Shown here: positions 1 to 10,264 of the stretch, in pieces | How the letters are laid out: the number at the start of each line of letters is the position of its first letter | Numbering within the stretch: the stretch's first letter is position 1 | Source of the DNA: Chara braunii | Taxonomy: Eukaryota; Streptophyta; Charophyceae; Charales; Characeae | Assembly: GCA_003427395.1 (NCBI GenBank) | Contig: BFEA01000126.1 | Location: 988,535 to 1,031,186 of the forward strand | Length of the DNA stretch: 42,652 bases | Direction of reading: 5' to 3' | The notes under the pieces: generated by a model | The model's database searches: none | Seen by the model: only the letters and a program-made list of their open reading frames with translations | Told to the model about the DNA's origin: nothing | Position numbers and translations under genes: made by a program

Positions 1-480
1 CCCCTCCCTCCCTTTCGCCTCCTTCCCCTCCACCCACCTTTTCTCCCCTCCCTCCCTTTCGCCTCCTTCCCCTCCACCCACCTTTTCTCCCCTCCATCCT
101 TCTGGAACAACCTATATATTTCGCTTCCCTTGTTTCGCCCACCCCATAAGCTGTGCCCTTGGAAAATATCCCTCCCGACCATTGTTGGAAAAGAACACAT
201 ACGTCTTCTTTCAGTCAGCGGACCCGCTTCACACCCTGCTTTCTACCCCTTTCCCCTCCTTCCTCTCCTTCCCCTCCTGGAATAACCTATATTTCACTTC
301 CCTTGTTTCCCCCACCCCGTTAGCTGTGCCCTTGGACCATATCCCTGCCGACCATTGTTGGAAAAGCACACGTACTTCCTTCTTTCGGTCCGCAGACCGT
401 CTTCCCACCCTGCTTTCTACCTCTTTCGCCTCCTTCCCCTCCGCCCCCACCTTTTCTCCCCTCCCTGTTCCGAACTCCAG
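1..480. repeat. Pyrimidine-rich tandem array (44-bp and 175-bp periods)
   Basis: CCCTCCCTCCCTTTCGCCTC recurs with a 44-bp step at the left edge. A longer unit containing AACCTATAT..TTCACTTCCC, CTGTGCCCTTGG and CGACCATTGTTGGAAAAG recurs with a step of about 175 bp (from 101 and from 276). The open frames over it are by-products of the repeat. Confidence 0.75.
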
Positions 481-1061
481 CATGACTCGGATTTGTAATC
501 ATGTGGACAACCGACTGTACTCTGGAAGCAGCAGCAGCAGCAGCAGCAGCAGCGGCAGACCGTTGCACACTAGCGCTCCCTGCCGAACTTCTCCACTCAA
601 CGGCACAGACCGATGGTCAATGATTACCTCCGCTCCCTGGCGAACTGCTCCCTGGCGAACTTCTCCTCCTTCCTTCAAGCCCCATGGTCTAACGATTGCA
701 TCTTATTGTTGGTGTCTTCTCGTATGCCCTGTTGGGCGGGAAATTGAGACCCTCAGAGTGCGGCTGCTGCGGAATACCTTTTTGATTGCACTCCATCGAC
801 AACTGCCACCACCCTTTATGACTTCACTGGAGACTTCTGTTGCCCATGGTATTGAGGGAATCATGCAGTTCTCTGGGCTTTCCGCATCAATGGGAGGCAT
901 TTGAGGGTCTTTTTTTTCTGGGGGGGTGGGAGGGGTGGGGGAGGGGAAGGGGGGGCAGACGGATGCGCATTTCATCCGTCCCCTGTCATTCTCGGCACCT
1001 CATTGTATGAGTGATACATACATTCCTCCACTTCACGGACTTTTTGCGTCCGCACAACAAA
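481..1061. other. Non-coding stretch with (AGC)n and G-rich tract
   Basis: It holds an imperfect AGC trinucleotide run at about 527-553 and a G-rich tract at 918-957. A plus-strand open frame crosses it, but it is built on repeat sequence and matches no family I know. Confidence 0.5.
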
Positions 1062-1140
1062 CAGGACTTTAGCTCGGTTGGTACAACCCTCCACTGTTGA
1101 AATACAGACCCGAGTTCGAACTCCGGTGGAAGCAGATGAG
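1062..1140 (+). repeat. tRNA-derived SINE-like element, copy 1
   Basis: It contains TTAGCTCGGTTGGTA, similar to the Pol III box A of tRNA genes. CTGTTGAAATACAG, able to form an anticodon-like stem, follows, then a box B-like CCGAGTTCGAACTCC. The D stem does not close properly and there is no clean acceptor stem, so it is not a functional tRNA. The core from CTGTTGAAAT to box B recurs at 1.2 and 9.1 kb. Confidence 0.6.
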
Positions 1141-1205
1141 TCCACTTCTGAGTTTCCCAGGGCCGGTCAGTTCAACGAGGATATGTGTTGGGATACCTAC
1201 TGCTC

Positions 1206-1270
1206 GAGCTCAGGTCTTACACCGCTGAACTGTTGAAATGCAGGCCTGAGTTCGAACTCTAATGGGAATG
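1206..1270 (+). repeat. tRNA-derived SINE-like element, copy 2 (3' part)
   Basis: Carries ACTGTTGAAATGCAGGCC, then TGAGTTCGAACTC. This matches the anticodon-like and box B part of copy 1, about 130 bp downstream. The box A part is not recognisable. Confidence 0.5.
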
Positions 1271-1990
1271 TGGTGACAGTAGCTCATTTCCTGCAATGAA
1301 TGGCTGGGTTGATGAAAGTGTTTCCAACAGCAGTGGAATGTGTGCCCACTACCAGTGGGCAATCAATTGGATGATGGGCTGTTTTCGTGGGACTTCTGCT
1401 GGAGTGGCACTTTCTGCTGGAGTGTGTGACCTGCTGGGTGACAAAAGACTTGCCTGCCAATTGGGAATCCTCGTGATTGGCAATAAACAAGTCAGTCGGA
1501 ACAGGCTGACCTTGTTTATTTATTTTAGAGCAGAAAAATAACAAGGGGCAATTTACAGAATAATAAACATTTAGCTTGGACTAATAACCAAATGCGGTTT
1601 GTTGGTTGCCTACGGTAGTGACTGAAATAAGGAGCAGACGACCCACGAGGAATCAAGGACACAGTGACAGCACGTGATATCTGCACAGACGAGAAATGGG
1701 CAACACAGGATGTCGTGGGATGAGAGTTACATGGAAGTGTTCGCAGATATGACAACGGGATTTTGCTGTAAGAGACCCCCGTATACCCCCCCCCCCCCCA
1801 CCCCCCACAACTTTATCGATTGTGGTGCTCATTTGAGTGCGTGTGGCTCTTGCATCTCACATGGTGGGGGGGCGGCGGGGGAGAGTTATCTATCCGTGGA
1901 CACCCTTGCTCACCCGTCCAGCCCGTCCATGCTCGCCATAGGATGGTGAGGGAAAATGGACAAACCTGCTGGCTGTTCTTCATGAAAATG
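1271..1990. other. Stretch with no recognisable gene
   Basis: It holds a C run near 1787-1800 and a G-rich patch near 1866-1880. Short open frames occur on both strands but none looks like a protein family member. Confidence 0.4.
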
Positions 1991-1999
1991 GGCATTCCT

Positions 2000-2590
2000 G
2001 ACGGCTATCACCATCGATCTATCACCTCCTTGAACTCCTTCCCCGGCTGACGGCTAACACCATCGGCTGACGGCTATCGGTCTTCCCTCTTCTCTTTGAC
2101 CCTCGGCTGACGGCTATCACCATCGATCTATCACCTCCTTCAACTCCTTCCCCGATTCCGTCCCCGCATCACAGTCAGACCTCCAAGAGATGGTAATCCC
2201 CTTCTTGTCAAGATGAAGAGGACGAACACAGCGAGCATTGAACCTGCATCTATCACCTCCTTCGCCGGTTCCATCCCGACATCACAGTCAGACCCCCAAG
2301 AGATGGTCACCCCCTTCCTGTCAAAATGACGAGGGCGAACACAGCTAGCTCAAACCTATGTCTATCACCTCCTTCGCCGGCTCCGTCCCCACATCACGGT
2401 CAGAGCGAGAGTCACCCCCTTCATGTCGAGATCAAGAGGCCGAACACAGCTAGCATTGAACCTACATCTATCACCTCCTTCGCCAGTTCCGTCCCCAATC
2501 ACAGTCCTACCTCCAAGAGATGGTCAACCCCCCCCCTTCCTGTCGAGATGACAAGGGTGAACACAGCTAGCTCGAAGCCCCGAACCTAAT
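2000..2590. repeat. Minisatellite of about 106-122 bp, five degenerate units
   Basis: The landmark TATCACCTCCTT recurs at about 2020, 2129, 2251, 2363 and 2469. The last four units also share CATCACAGTCAGAC-like, AGATGGTCA and GCGAACACAGCTAGC segments. The plus-strand open frame at 2326-2589 is just this repeat translated. Confidence 0.75.
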
Positions 2591-2840
2591 ACGTAGGGGA
2601 CTTTAACGTTGACAAGACTGCAGCAAAGAAACCGCAATGCAATTCTAAAAGCACGACCACCACCAGTTTGGCTGAACACAACTCAAACCTACGTAGAGAC
2701 TTTTGACGTTGAGACGACTGCCGCGAAATCGTGATGTGTTGAGACGACTGCCGCGAAACCGTAATGCGTTTCTAAACACAAGATCCAATACTCTACTAAG
2801 TCAGAAATTCTTCATTACCACCACCAGTTCGGCTGCTTGT
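2591..2840. repeat. Short duplicated segments
   Basis: TTGAGACGACTGCCGCGAAA occurs twice in tandem near 2710-2760, with a more diverged copy near 2609. CACCACCAGTTYGGCTG occurs near 2660 and 2820. Together they look like two copies of a unit of about 170 bp. Confidence 0.55.
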
Positions 2841-4731
2841 TCTCAGCACAGCTTGATACAGCAGCAAGTGAAGAAGTCTTAGAAGTGATTAGGCAGCGCC
2901 ATTCGGCAGATTCCGAAAACTTCCAAGCATTCGGTTCTCTGCGCCGAAGGTCGGTGACAGGCCAGCGCGAACGGGAACGGGAACGCAAACGGGGGAGCAG
3001 GAGGGTCTGCTTCGCTCCTAAACCAGTTTTTACTAGATACTCTCTGCAGCCCTATGCCCTAGATTGCCATTCTATTAGATGCCCTCCCTCCCATAGTCAT
3101 CTGGCTATATCACTTATCAGCGCCATTTCGTTGGGACATGAAGGCCACGGTGTCCGTCCACGGGTTATATCCACACCCCCTTCTTTCTTCTTCGATTCGA
3201 TCACCACCGTTTCTGTAGAGGCATTAGGCAGTCGGTGACCTCATTTTGGAACCCCCTCCATCATCAGATTGGGACGCAGAACATATGCTACTGGACCGAT
3301 TGATTCAAACATATGACCCACACATTATAGGGATTGTTGCACACACTGTCCGCCAACTGACCGGCAGCAAAACCAACAATGGGACCGTGCATTCTGTAGC
3401 GCCTGACCCCCGCCGGGTCCCCGGGGATCCCCGCTTGACAACTGTGATTCTTTTTTACAGCTAGTAGGTTTTATACAACAGCAGGGGGGCAGAATATCAT
3501 GCATATGCCTGTGTGCTTCCTCCTCTTCAATGGCTTCGCAGGCTCTGACAGACGGGATGGATGCCAGCTCCGGCATCAATAAAAGCGCTGGCGACAAGAG
3601 GGCACTACGGAGTTAGCGGTAATCATTAGCATTTATTATTCATGACGCGCACTGCCAGAGACATTTGATCGCTATGGTCGTACTTGAGTAGACATTGCAT
3701 AATCCCTGGTGCGCCGACATCGCTGCTATGTGTGAGCCTACACACTTGCTCGTGCAAAGGATATGATATCTTTCTCCCAATCGCCATGGGGACTAGAGCC
3801 CAACCCTGCATCATCTCCAAGGCGGATACCCCAAGAGCCTTCTTGTCCTGTTTACCTCCCTTCCCCGCTAACATTTTTTATCCCCCTCTTTCCCCCGCCC
3901 AATAACCCCCCGCCACCACCACATCACCCCACCCACCCACACGCACACACACACACACAGATCCGGTAGTCTCTAGCTACTTGTACGGCACACTGAGTGG
4001 ACATTGCACGATCCCTCACGCACTAACAGTCCGATTAGGCAGCAGCCAGTGCACGCAACCGACTCTTGCTCTCCCTTCGATGACATCTCTCAAGGGTAAC
4101 GACTTTAAACCCGGTGGCTGTACCTCCACGTTTTTAAGGCCGTTAACGCGGTGGCTGAATCGGTGCACCGCGCAAGTCCATATGCATTTGCCTCAGAGCC
4201 TCCCCAGAGGGGGCCTAACTTCGCCTAAGACCCCCCTGGGGTACTGGTGGCTTAACGTAGAGCACACAGCGGGTGTGCCCCGAGCACTTCTCTCCTCCTG
4301 TCACTTTTCCCTACCATCATCACCCCCTCGCCCGAACCCCTCCCCAGCAAGCCGGGCCCCCACCGTCCCTCCATCCCAGGCAACGAGAGCCACAGAGCAC
4401 CTCACTTTCTCCGAGCAGAGCCAGTGGCACACCTTACTTAGCCTGAGTGATCTCCACCGACTTTCGCCGATGACGAGCAGAGGCTGGCGGCGGTCTGCCG
4501 GAAACCAACGAGTTTCTTTGCTTGACATTTGGACGGCCGTCGCCGACTCACAGGGTAACGAAAGACATACACACACACGACTGCCATGCAGCGATTCCTT
4601 TGTGTTAGACTGTTAGTCTGCAGGTCACCACTACATCATTTGCCTGAAAGTCCGCCCATATAGCAACAGACACTGCATCTTTTGAATATCCTCCACAGAT
4701 CGGAGAGGATGGGATTAACAATCTGCTGTAC
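2841..4731. other. Stretch with no recognisable gene
   Basis: Plus-strand open frames at 2837-3238 and 3981-4616 were read and rejected: they have no conserved motifs, no splice context and biased low-complexity composition. A short CA run lies near 3943-3958. Confidence 0.4.
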
Positions 4732-4787
4732 TTCTTCGGCTCGAACCCACGATGACGCAGGACTGGAACTCCAACCAACACCACACG
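4732..4787 (-). repeat. tRNA-like SINE fragment
   Basis: The minus strand reads GTTGGTTGGAGTTCC, then CGTCATCGTGGGTTCGAGCC. The spacing is that of a tRNA box A/D-arm and box B/T-arm. There are no good acceptor or anticodon stems. Probably a tRNA-derived SINE of a different family from the 1.1 kb copies. Confidence 0.4.
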
Positions 4788-4789
4788 AC

Positions 4790-5865
4790 GCCATACGGGT
4801 GCGAACGGCCAGCAGCTGGGACAGCAGGGACCACTTAGCCTCTCTGTCTCTCTAATGGTGGGTGAGGACGGAAGGCACACGGCGGCGGGTAAAAGGCGAA
4901 CACCGACCATCATGATGTTTGGGAGAAATGCAAAGCACACACAGCAAGAAATAGGATAGATAAAGAATCGCGACGGCCTGAAGAGGCAGGAACACTGGGG
5001 GGGAGAAAGGTAACGCCGGACCGGATACACTACGTTTGGCAAGCCTGCCCTCTGGGCAGGTGCCACAACATGAGCAAGAGCATAGATGATGCACAATGCT
5101 TGCTTGGCCTGCTGCTCCGTACGACACTCAGCAAAGCGAAAGAGAGAGCGAATAGACAGACTCCTGTCCTCGTCTTGAGAACGGGATCGGATCGGTTTGC
5201 GGTGGTGAAGGGGCTGGAACACAGGTAAGGGGGGAAGTAGGCTGAGAGATCCAGCACAGGCAAGAGAGGAGGGGGGGGTGGTGGTAGCCCCTCCCCCCCC
5301 CCATCGTCAGTGCACCCAAATAATGAAACGAATACAATCATTACAGAAACATTTTAAGAAAAAGAATATGACCTCTGAAGTTTGAACAAAAGAATTCTCA
5401 CTTAGTAATAAACAGGAGGCACAAGGGAGAAACGAAACAATACGGTTGTCGACATGGATGGCAGGAGGAGACGGCGCCCGAGGTAGAGAGGGATGTGGAG
5501 CAGCAAGTACGCGGAAAGAGGCGTCGAGGGGGAGATTAGATCAGATAACAGGGAAATCGCGTTCGTTTGCCCGCCGGTACAGGATCGTTGATGCTTCCAG
5601 CCTGCACAAAACACAAAACCATCAATCAATCATCATCATTATTATGTCTACAAGACACGCGAAAAAAAAAACATGTTCGGCACATCATATATGCACATCC
5701 TGAACGCCCCCTACTATGCTACGAGCACTGTTTACTGCACCCTCGGATCACACAGCTCGTTGTAACTATTCATCAGCATGCCAGCAAAAGAACCATTGCA
5801 TCCCGTCAACACATTCAAGATTTACCCACAATCTCATCTTATATCACAACCTCAAAACAATATCC
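4790..5865. other. Stretch with no recognisable gene
   Basis: The minus-strand open frame at 5222-4605 (205 codons) has no recognised domain. It does not contain the missing BRCT end motif of the phosphatase. A G/C homopolymer patch lies near 5270-5305. Confidence 0.4.
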
Positions 5866-5867
5866 CA

Positions 5868-5908
5868 ACTCTCTCTCTCTCTCTCTCTCTGACACAGTCT
5901 CTACCCCT

Positions 5909-5997
<89 letters not shown>
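5868..5997. repeat. Compound microsatellite (CT)n then (CA)n
   Basis: A CT run at 5869-5890 is followed, after about 20 bp, by roughly 44 CA units to 5997. All open frames here (poly His-Thr, poly Cys-Val) are artefacts. Confidence 0.97.
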
Positions 5998-5998
<1 letters not shown>

Positions 5999-6287
5999 AC
6001 CAATGGAATTTCCTCCAAGACCCTCCATGGTTTCATGGCCTTTTCTTTAGAGCCACCAGCACACCATCAAAAGGCCCGTACCATGTGCCAGTTCGCACAG
6101 GGCTGTGGTCAGGTTTGACCCACTGGGCCAAAAATGATGGTGGCCAGTGGTAGGCACTGACCCCACCACCACCTGTTCAGGGCCCAGGGCGTGGCGAATC
6201 ACGGATCGAGAAAAAAAGGGGCTCGGAGTCCAGAGTTTAATCCACCACCCCCGAACATCACACCGATATTTCAAATACTTTCGTTCT

Positions 6288-6409
6288 AAATTTTTGAACA
6301 TTTTTCTCAATTTATGTGTGTGTGTCATCCTTCGATGGGCATGGGGCCATGCTAATCCTCTCTCTCTCTCTCTCTTTCAAATCGAATTTTAACAGATGTC
6401 CCAAAGGAC
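6288..6409 (-). pseudogene. U6 snRNA pseudogene 1, with microsatellite insertion
   Basis: Read on the minus strand this begins gtcctttgggacatc, keeps GATTAGCATGGCCCC and GGATGACAC, and runs into a U6-like 3' end. The U6 ACAGAGA box is replaced by a GA microsatellite, and the stretch after GGATGACAC is a short CA run. A dead copy of the U6 spliceosomal RNA. It lies beyond the last identified exon of the phosphatase gene. Confidence 0.82.
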
Positions 6410-7907
6410 AAAAATAGCACCGATCTGGTCCAATCGATCATTGCCAAATTCAAGTTTGCATCTTGACCCGACCCGACCCGACACGACCCGACCCAACCCG
6501 ACACTCGTGTGCAGTCAAATGGTGACGTTCATGGATCTCGCCGAAACAAACACAAGTCGAACAAACGACGATCATTCACACTCTACAGACTGTAGAGCCG
6601 CCTGGGCCAGGCACAACCCTTGTGCAGGCTGATTTTCAACCCAGCCCCGCATGGAACAGAGTGCCGGGAGCCCTGAACCCTAAACCCCAAAGAACCCAAA
6701 CCGTATGCATCCAAGCCTGCGACAGAAGCTGCATTGCACCTGGAAAGGTGAACGTTGCGAATGCAATTTAGGGCTGAGTGAAGCAAATCCAGAGCAACCG
6801 TGGAGGTATCAAATCCAAAACAACAACTCCAAGCCAGTCGGAGAGGGGGGGGGGGGCGTGTACAAAACACACAAACAATGAACTCACCAGCCTGGCCGAA
6901 CAACCCACTTCCCGTAGGCTAGTGCCCAATTCACCTGCCATGACATGACGACCAGATAGCAGCCAATCAATACGGTGATACACTGATACTATCGTTCGTT
7001 GTCATAACCACAATTTACAGTTTTGTTATTTAAACTATTTTGTACTTAAAATAGTCCGACCGTACAAAGGACACAGTACGATATACTTTCTTTTTTTAAT
7101 CTTATGCGCAGGGACCGCGTGCGAGCTTGCCCTGGGCAAACACTCCATGGACCGGCACTGATTATTATCAGTATTTATTGCTGGTATGCTGGGCCTGCTG
7201 CTCCATACGAACAAAAGCAGGCCCATTCTAACGCTCCCCCACAGCAGGGGGAGTGGGACAGGGCTGGCTTTGTTCCCAGACCATCCGTACGCCATATAGC
7301 TGCACACTGAAATTCGCACAGTGCCAAAACAAATCTGTCCCGCATGACACCATGCAGTCCAAGACATTCCATGCCCTGTGACACAAACAACATTGTGCTG
7401 CGCAGGGTAATACAATTGCCTCACACAGTGGCACACAGTGTCGTTGCAGGACGCTGTACAAGCATGCAGCACCAGTCAGCATGGGCAAGCAAGAGGAAGA
7501 GAGAGGGGGCAGACGGGAAGAGAGAGAGACACAGAGAGAGAGAGAGAGAGAGAATATCACCCATGGAACACAAACTCTCTTAGCAGTTTTGACAACAGAA
7601 AGACTGACAGAGAGTTATGGAGAGGGACTGCATTCCATGGCTGCAGCATTGGGGCATTCCGAAGAATCTGAACACAATTGTCGCAGGTATGGCTTTTTGA
7701 CGGCCAAGTTCAACGCGGTGGTTGGGTGCATCCGAATTCGCCAGTTTTGCTCAAATTCGGTGCAGCCTTATCCTCACGCACCAAGGCACATCCAGGGAAA
7801 GCGCCGGCGAGGTCCACGTGTGCCGCAGAGTTAGACTCCAACTTAGTCGATCACCACCTATGTGTACAAGCCAGCAGAGTGATGGAATTTGGGACTTGGG
7901 CCCTTAC
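6410..7907. other. Region downstream of exon H; terminal exon not identified
   Basis: Contains a short run of CCCGACCCGACACG-like 5-bp units near 6465-6500, a G run at 6846-6856 and a GA run at 7530-7551. The rest of the BRCT domain and the stop codon would be expected here or farther left. No segment with a VVHP..W motif was found. Confidence 0.4.
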
Positions 7908-8033
7908 CTTATCTGTACCAAGCGCCACAGCAACGACATGTGTCACATCACAATCACAGGTGCTTGTGCACTTGGCACCAAACTGCTCAGCCATACGCCA
8001 CAGTGGATGTAGATGTGGTTGCATCTCCCCCGT
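7908..8033 (-). CDS. Exon H: first part of the BRCT domain
   Basis: 42 codons, acceptor tttcacag at 8034 and donor AAG|gtaagg at 7908, phase 0. It encodes TGEMQPHLHPLWRMAEQFGA, then CDVTHVVAVALGTDK. PHLHPLW..AEQFGA..T and THVV....GTDK are the expected first half of the CPL3-type BRCT domain, which binds phosphorylated partners. The last part, normally containing a VVHPGW(V/L)EA-type motif, should follow in another exon to the left. I could not find it by reading down to base 1. Confidence 0.93.
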
Positions 8034-8198
8034 CTGTGAAAACCAAACAAACAGAAAGACAAGATCGCAGAGGGTCACTCCCCATCAAAATCCCCCCCCC
8101 CCCCCCCCCCGCACACACACACACACATCCGCACACACACGAAGCAACTGCGGTTCAACCCCATGTGCACCTGCACAAAAGAGAGAGAAAGAGCGTGT

Positions 8199-8260
<62 letters not shown>

Positions 8261-10213
8261 CAGTATTATTCCGGGATTGATTGCAAAGTTCCCCCGCCTC
8301 AATTGTTTTGTTTAACGTGCAATTGCAACTCTTGCATAAGTTTGCTCACACATTTCACAAATTAATAATTAATAATTATTGATATTCTTAAATAAAATTT
8401 GAATTTTTCTTTTCTTTTCCAACCATTTTTCAATTTTTTGTACGCCAACCCCTGTGTGTGTGCCACCATCCTCTGTAACCATTTTTCGATTTTCTGTCTA
8501 GCAACCCTAACATGTGGCATTCGCCCTTTATTTCCTGCTAGGTATTCCAGTGCTATTTTTTATCTCCCATTCTCTGTCCTTTTCACTTTCGAGCTATCAC
8601 CCATATTTGTCGGTGATCAAGGCCTGTTGCATTTATCGTCCAGATGCCGGCAATTGAACAGTGACCCAGTGACAGGCAGATGACCGTGTAATCATTCAGC
8701 ATCTACGGTTCCCCCTTTTCTTTTTTTTTTTCTTCAGATCCTCTCTCGATTTATATGCGTCATCCTTGTGCAGGGGCCATGCTAATCTTCTTTCTCAGTA
8801 TCGTTCCAATTCAAACGGATGTCCCAAAGGACAAGTTACGTTCCTCTTTTGTTTTCCTCTTCTTCTCTTAAACAAATCATCCGCGCGGCACTTTTGGGTA
8901 CCAATTTGAAAAATAAAAAAGGCAGTTCGGTCGATGGGAGAAGAATATGTGAGCAAGCAGGAAACAGCTCCACGACACACAGATCGGGGAACTGAGTTCG
9001 AATCCAGATGCAATCAAGACGAACAGAGTAAAATGCGGACCTGAGTTCGAGTCCAGATTCAATCAAGACGGAACCGAGCTCGAACCCGGATGCAACCAGT
9101 TGGTAAGATGGTAAACTCATGAACTGTTGAAATACAGATCTGAGTTCAAATCCAGATGCAATCAAGATCTGAATTCCATCTTTTTTCTTAAATAAAAATC
9201 GAAAATTATTACTTTGATGGGAAAAAAATCAAAAAATTCGAAAAATTCGAAAAAAGAAGAAGAAGAAGAACAGTATTTTTTTTTTCCGACAAGGAACACA
9301 CACAACTCCGCTCCTAAGAGAATGCTCACAACAACAAAAAAAAAAAAATTCTCACAGGGAAAACTCGGCTGAAGACAATCTTTGTGCCGGACAGAATTTT
9401 CTGCTGCTCCGCCGCAAGAATTCTGCGCACGTCAACGCTCCTAGAAATTGCCAAATTTTCAAAAAACGCCATGTGTATCCTCTCAATCACCTGCAAAAAA
9501 AAAAGAAAAAGCAAAAAAAAAGCAGGCATTACACATTAGAAGAATGCTCTCAATCACCTGCACAAACCCCCACGCATTACAGACTCACAAACAAGCTTAT
9601 CTCCTACGGACGACGGAAGAAATATTCACATAAAACTTTGGACCATCAAAGCAAGAGTGCGATGAGAAATGAATGCCTTGTCATCAGTTTGTTATCAGGA
9701 AAGAATTGCCAGAAGATAACCACCCTGCCCAACTGGGCCAACACCAAAAAAATAGCCAGACCCACTCAACCCAACCCACTTCTTCCCTGTGAACATCTAT
9801 CTCTTGGATTAGCAAAATAACAAACAAAACAAATCCAGCAACAAATCTTCCACCACCAGCTCCACGACGGACCCTATTTTCCCGAACCCGCAGCTTTCCA
9901 CTCCTAACACAGAACTGAATCAGCTGCTACCAGGCCATTACATCAAAAGCACAACCTTTGTGTACACGGGCCCAAGTTTCGGTGGAAGAGTCTCATCGGT
10001 CCCATTCCTGGTGGTTCAAGCAAATCTATGGGCTTCCCTAGACTCTTTACTCACATCCTCTCCTTCAGCNNNNNNNNNNNNNNNNNNNNNNNNNNNNNNN
10101 CAGAGACTGTCGGGGTTTACCCTCCTGACGAGTCGGTGAATGTCCGACGAAACAGTCTGGTACAGTCATGCTTTTTTTGAGTGTTTAGAGAATGTCACCA
10201 CACACACACACAA

Positions 10214-10264
<51 letters not shown>

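Noticed and set aside
182-904. 240-codon plus-strand open frame
   Set aside because: It lies on the pyrimidine-rich tandem array and an AGC run, with no family motifs.
4605-5222. 205-codon minus-strand open frame downstream of the phosphatase
   Set aside because: No recognised domain. It does not carry the missing BRCT end, and overlapping frames are also open.
6676-6696. CCCTAAACCCC sequence resembling plant telomere repeat
   Set aside because: A single unit, not an array.
6594-6698. Possible terminal exon on the minus strand (acceptor gggtttag, then a frame containing MRGWVENQPA and a stop)
   Set aside because: Only GWVE matches the expected BRCT end. The conserved V-V-H-P before it is absent and the spacing from exon H is wrong, so I did not include it in the gene.
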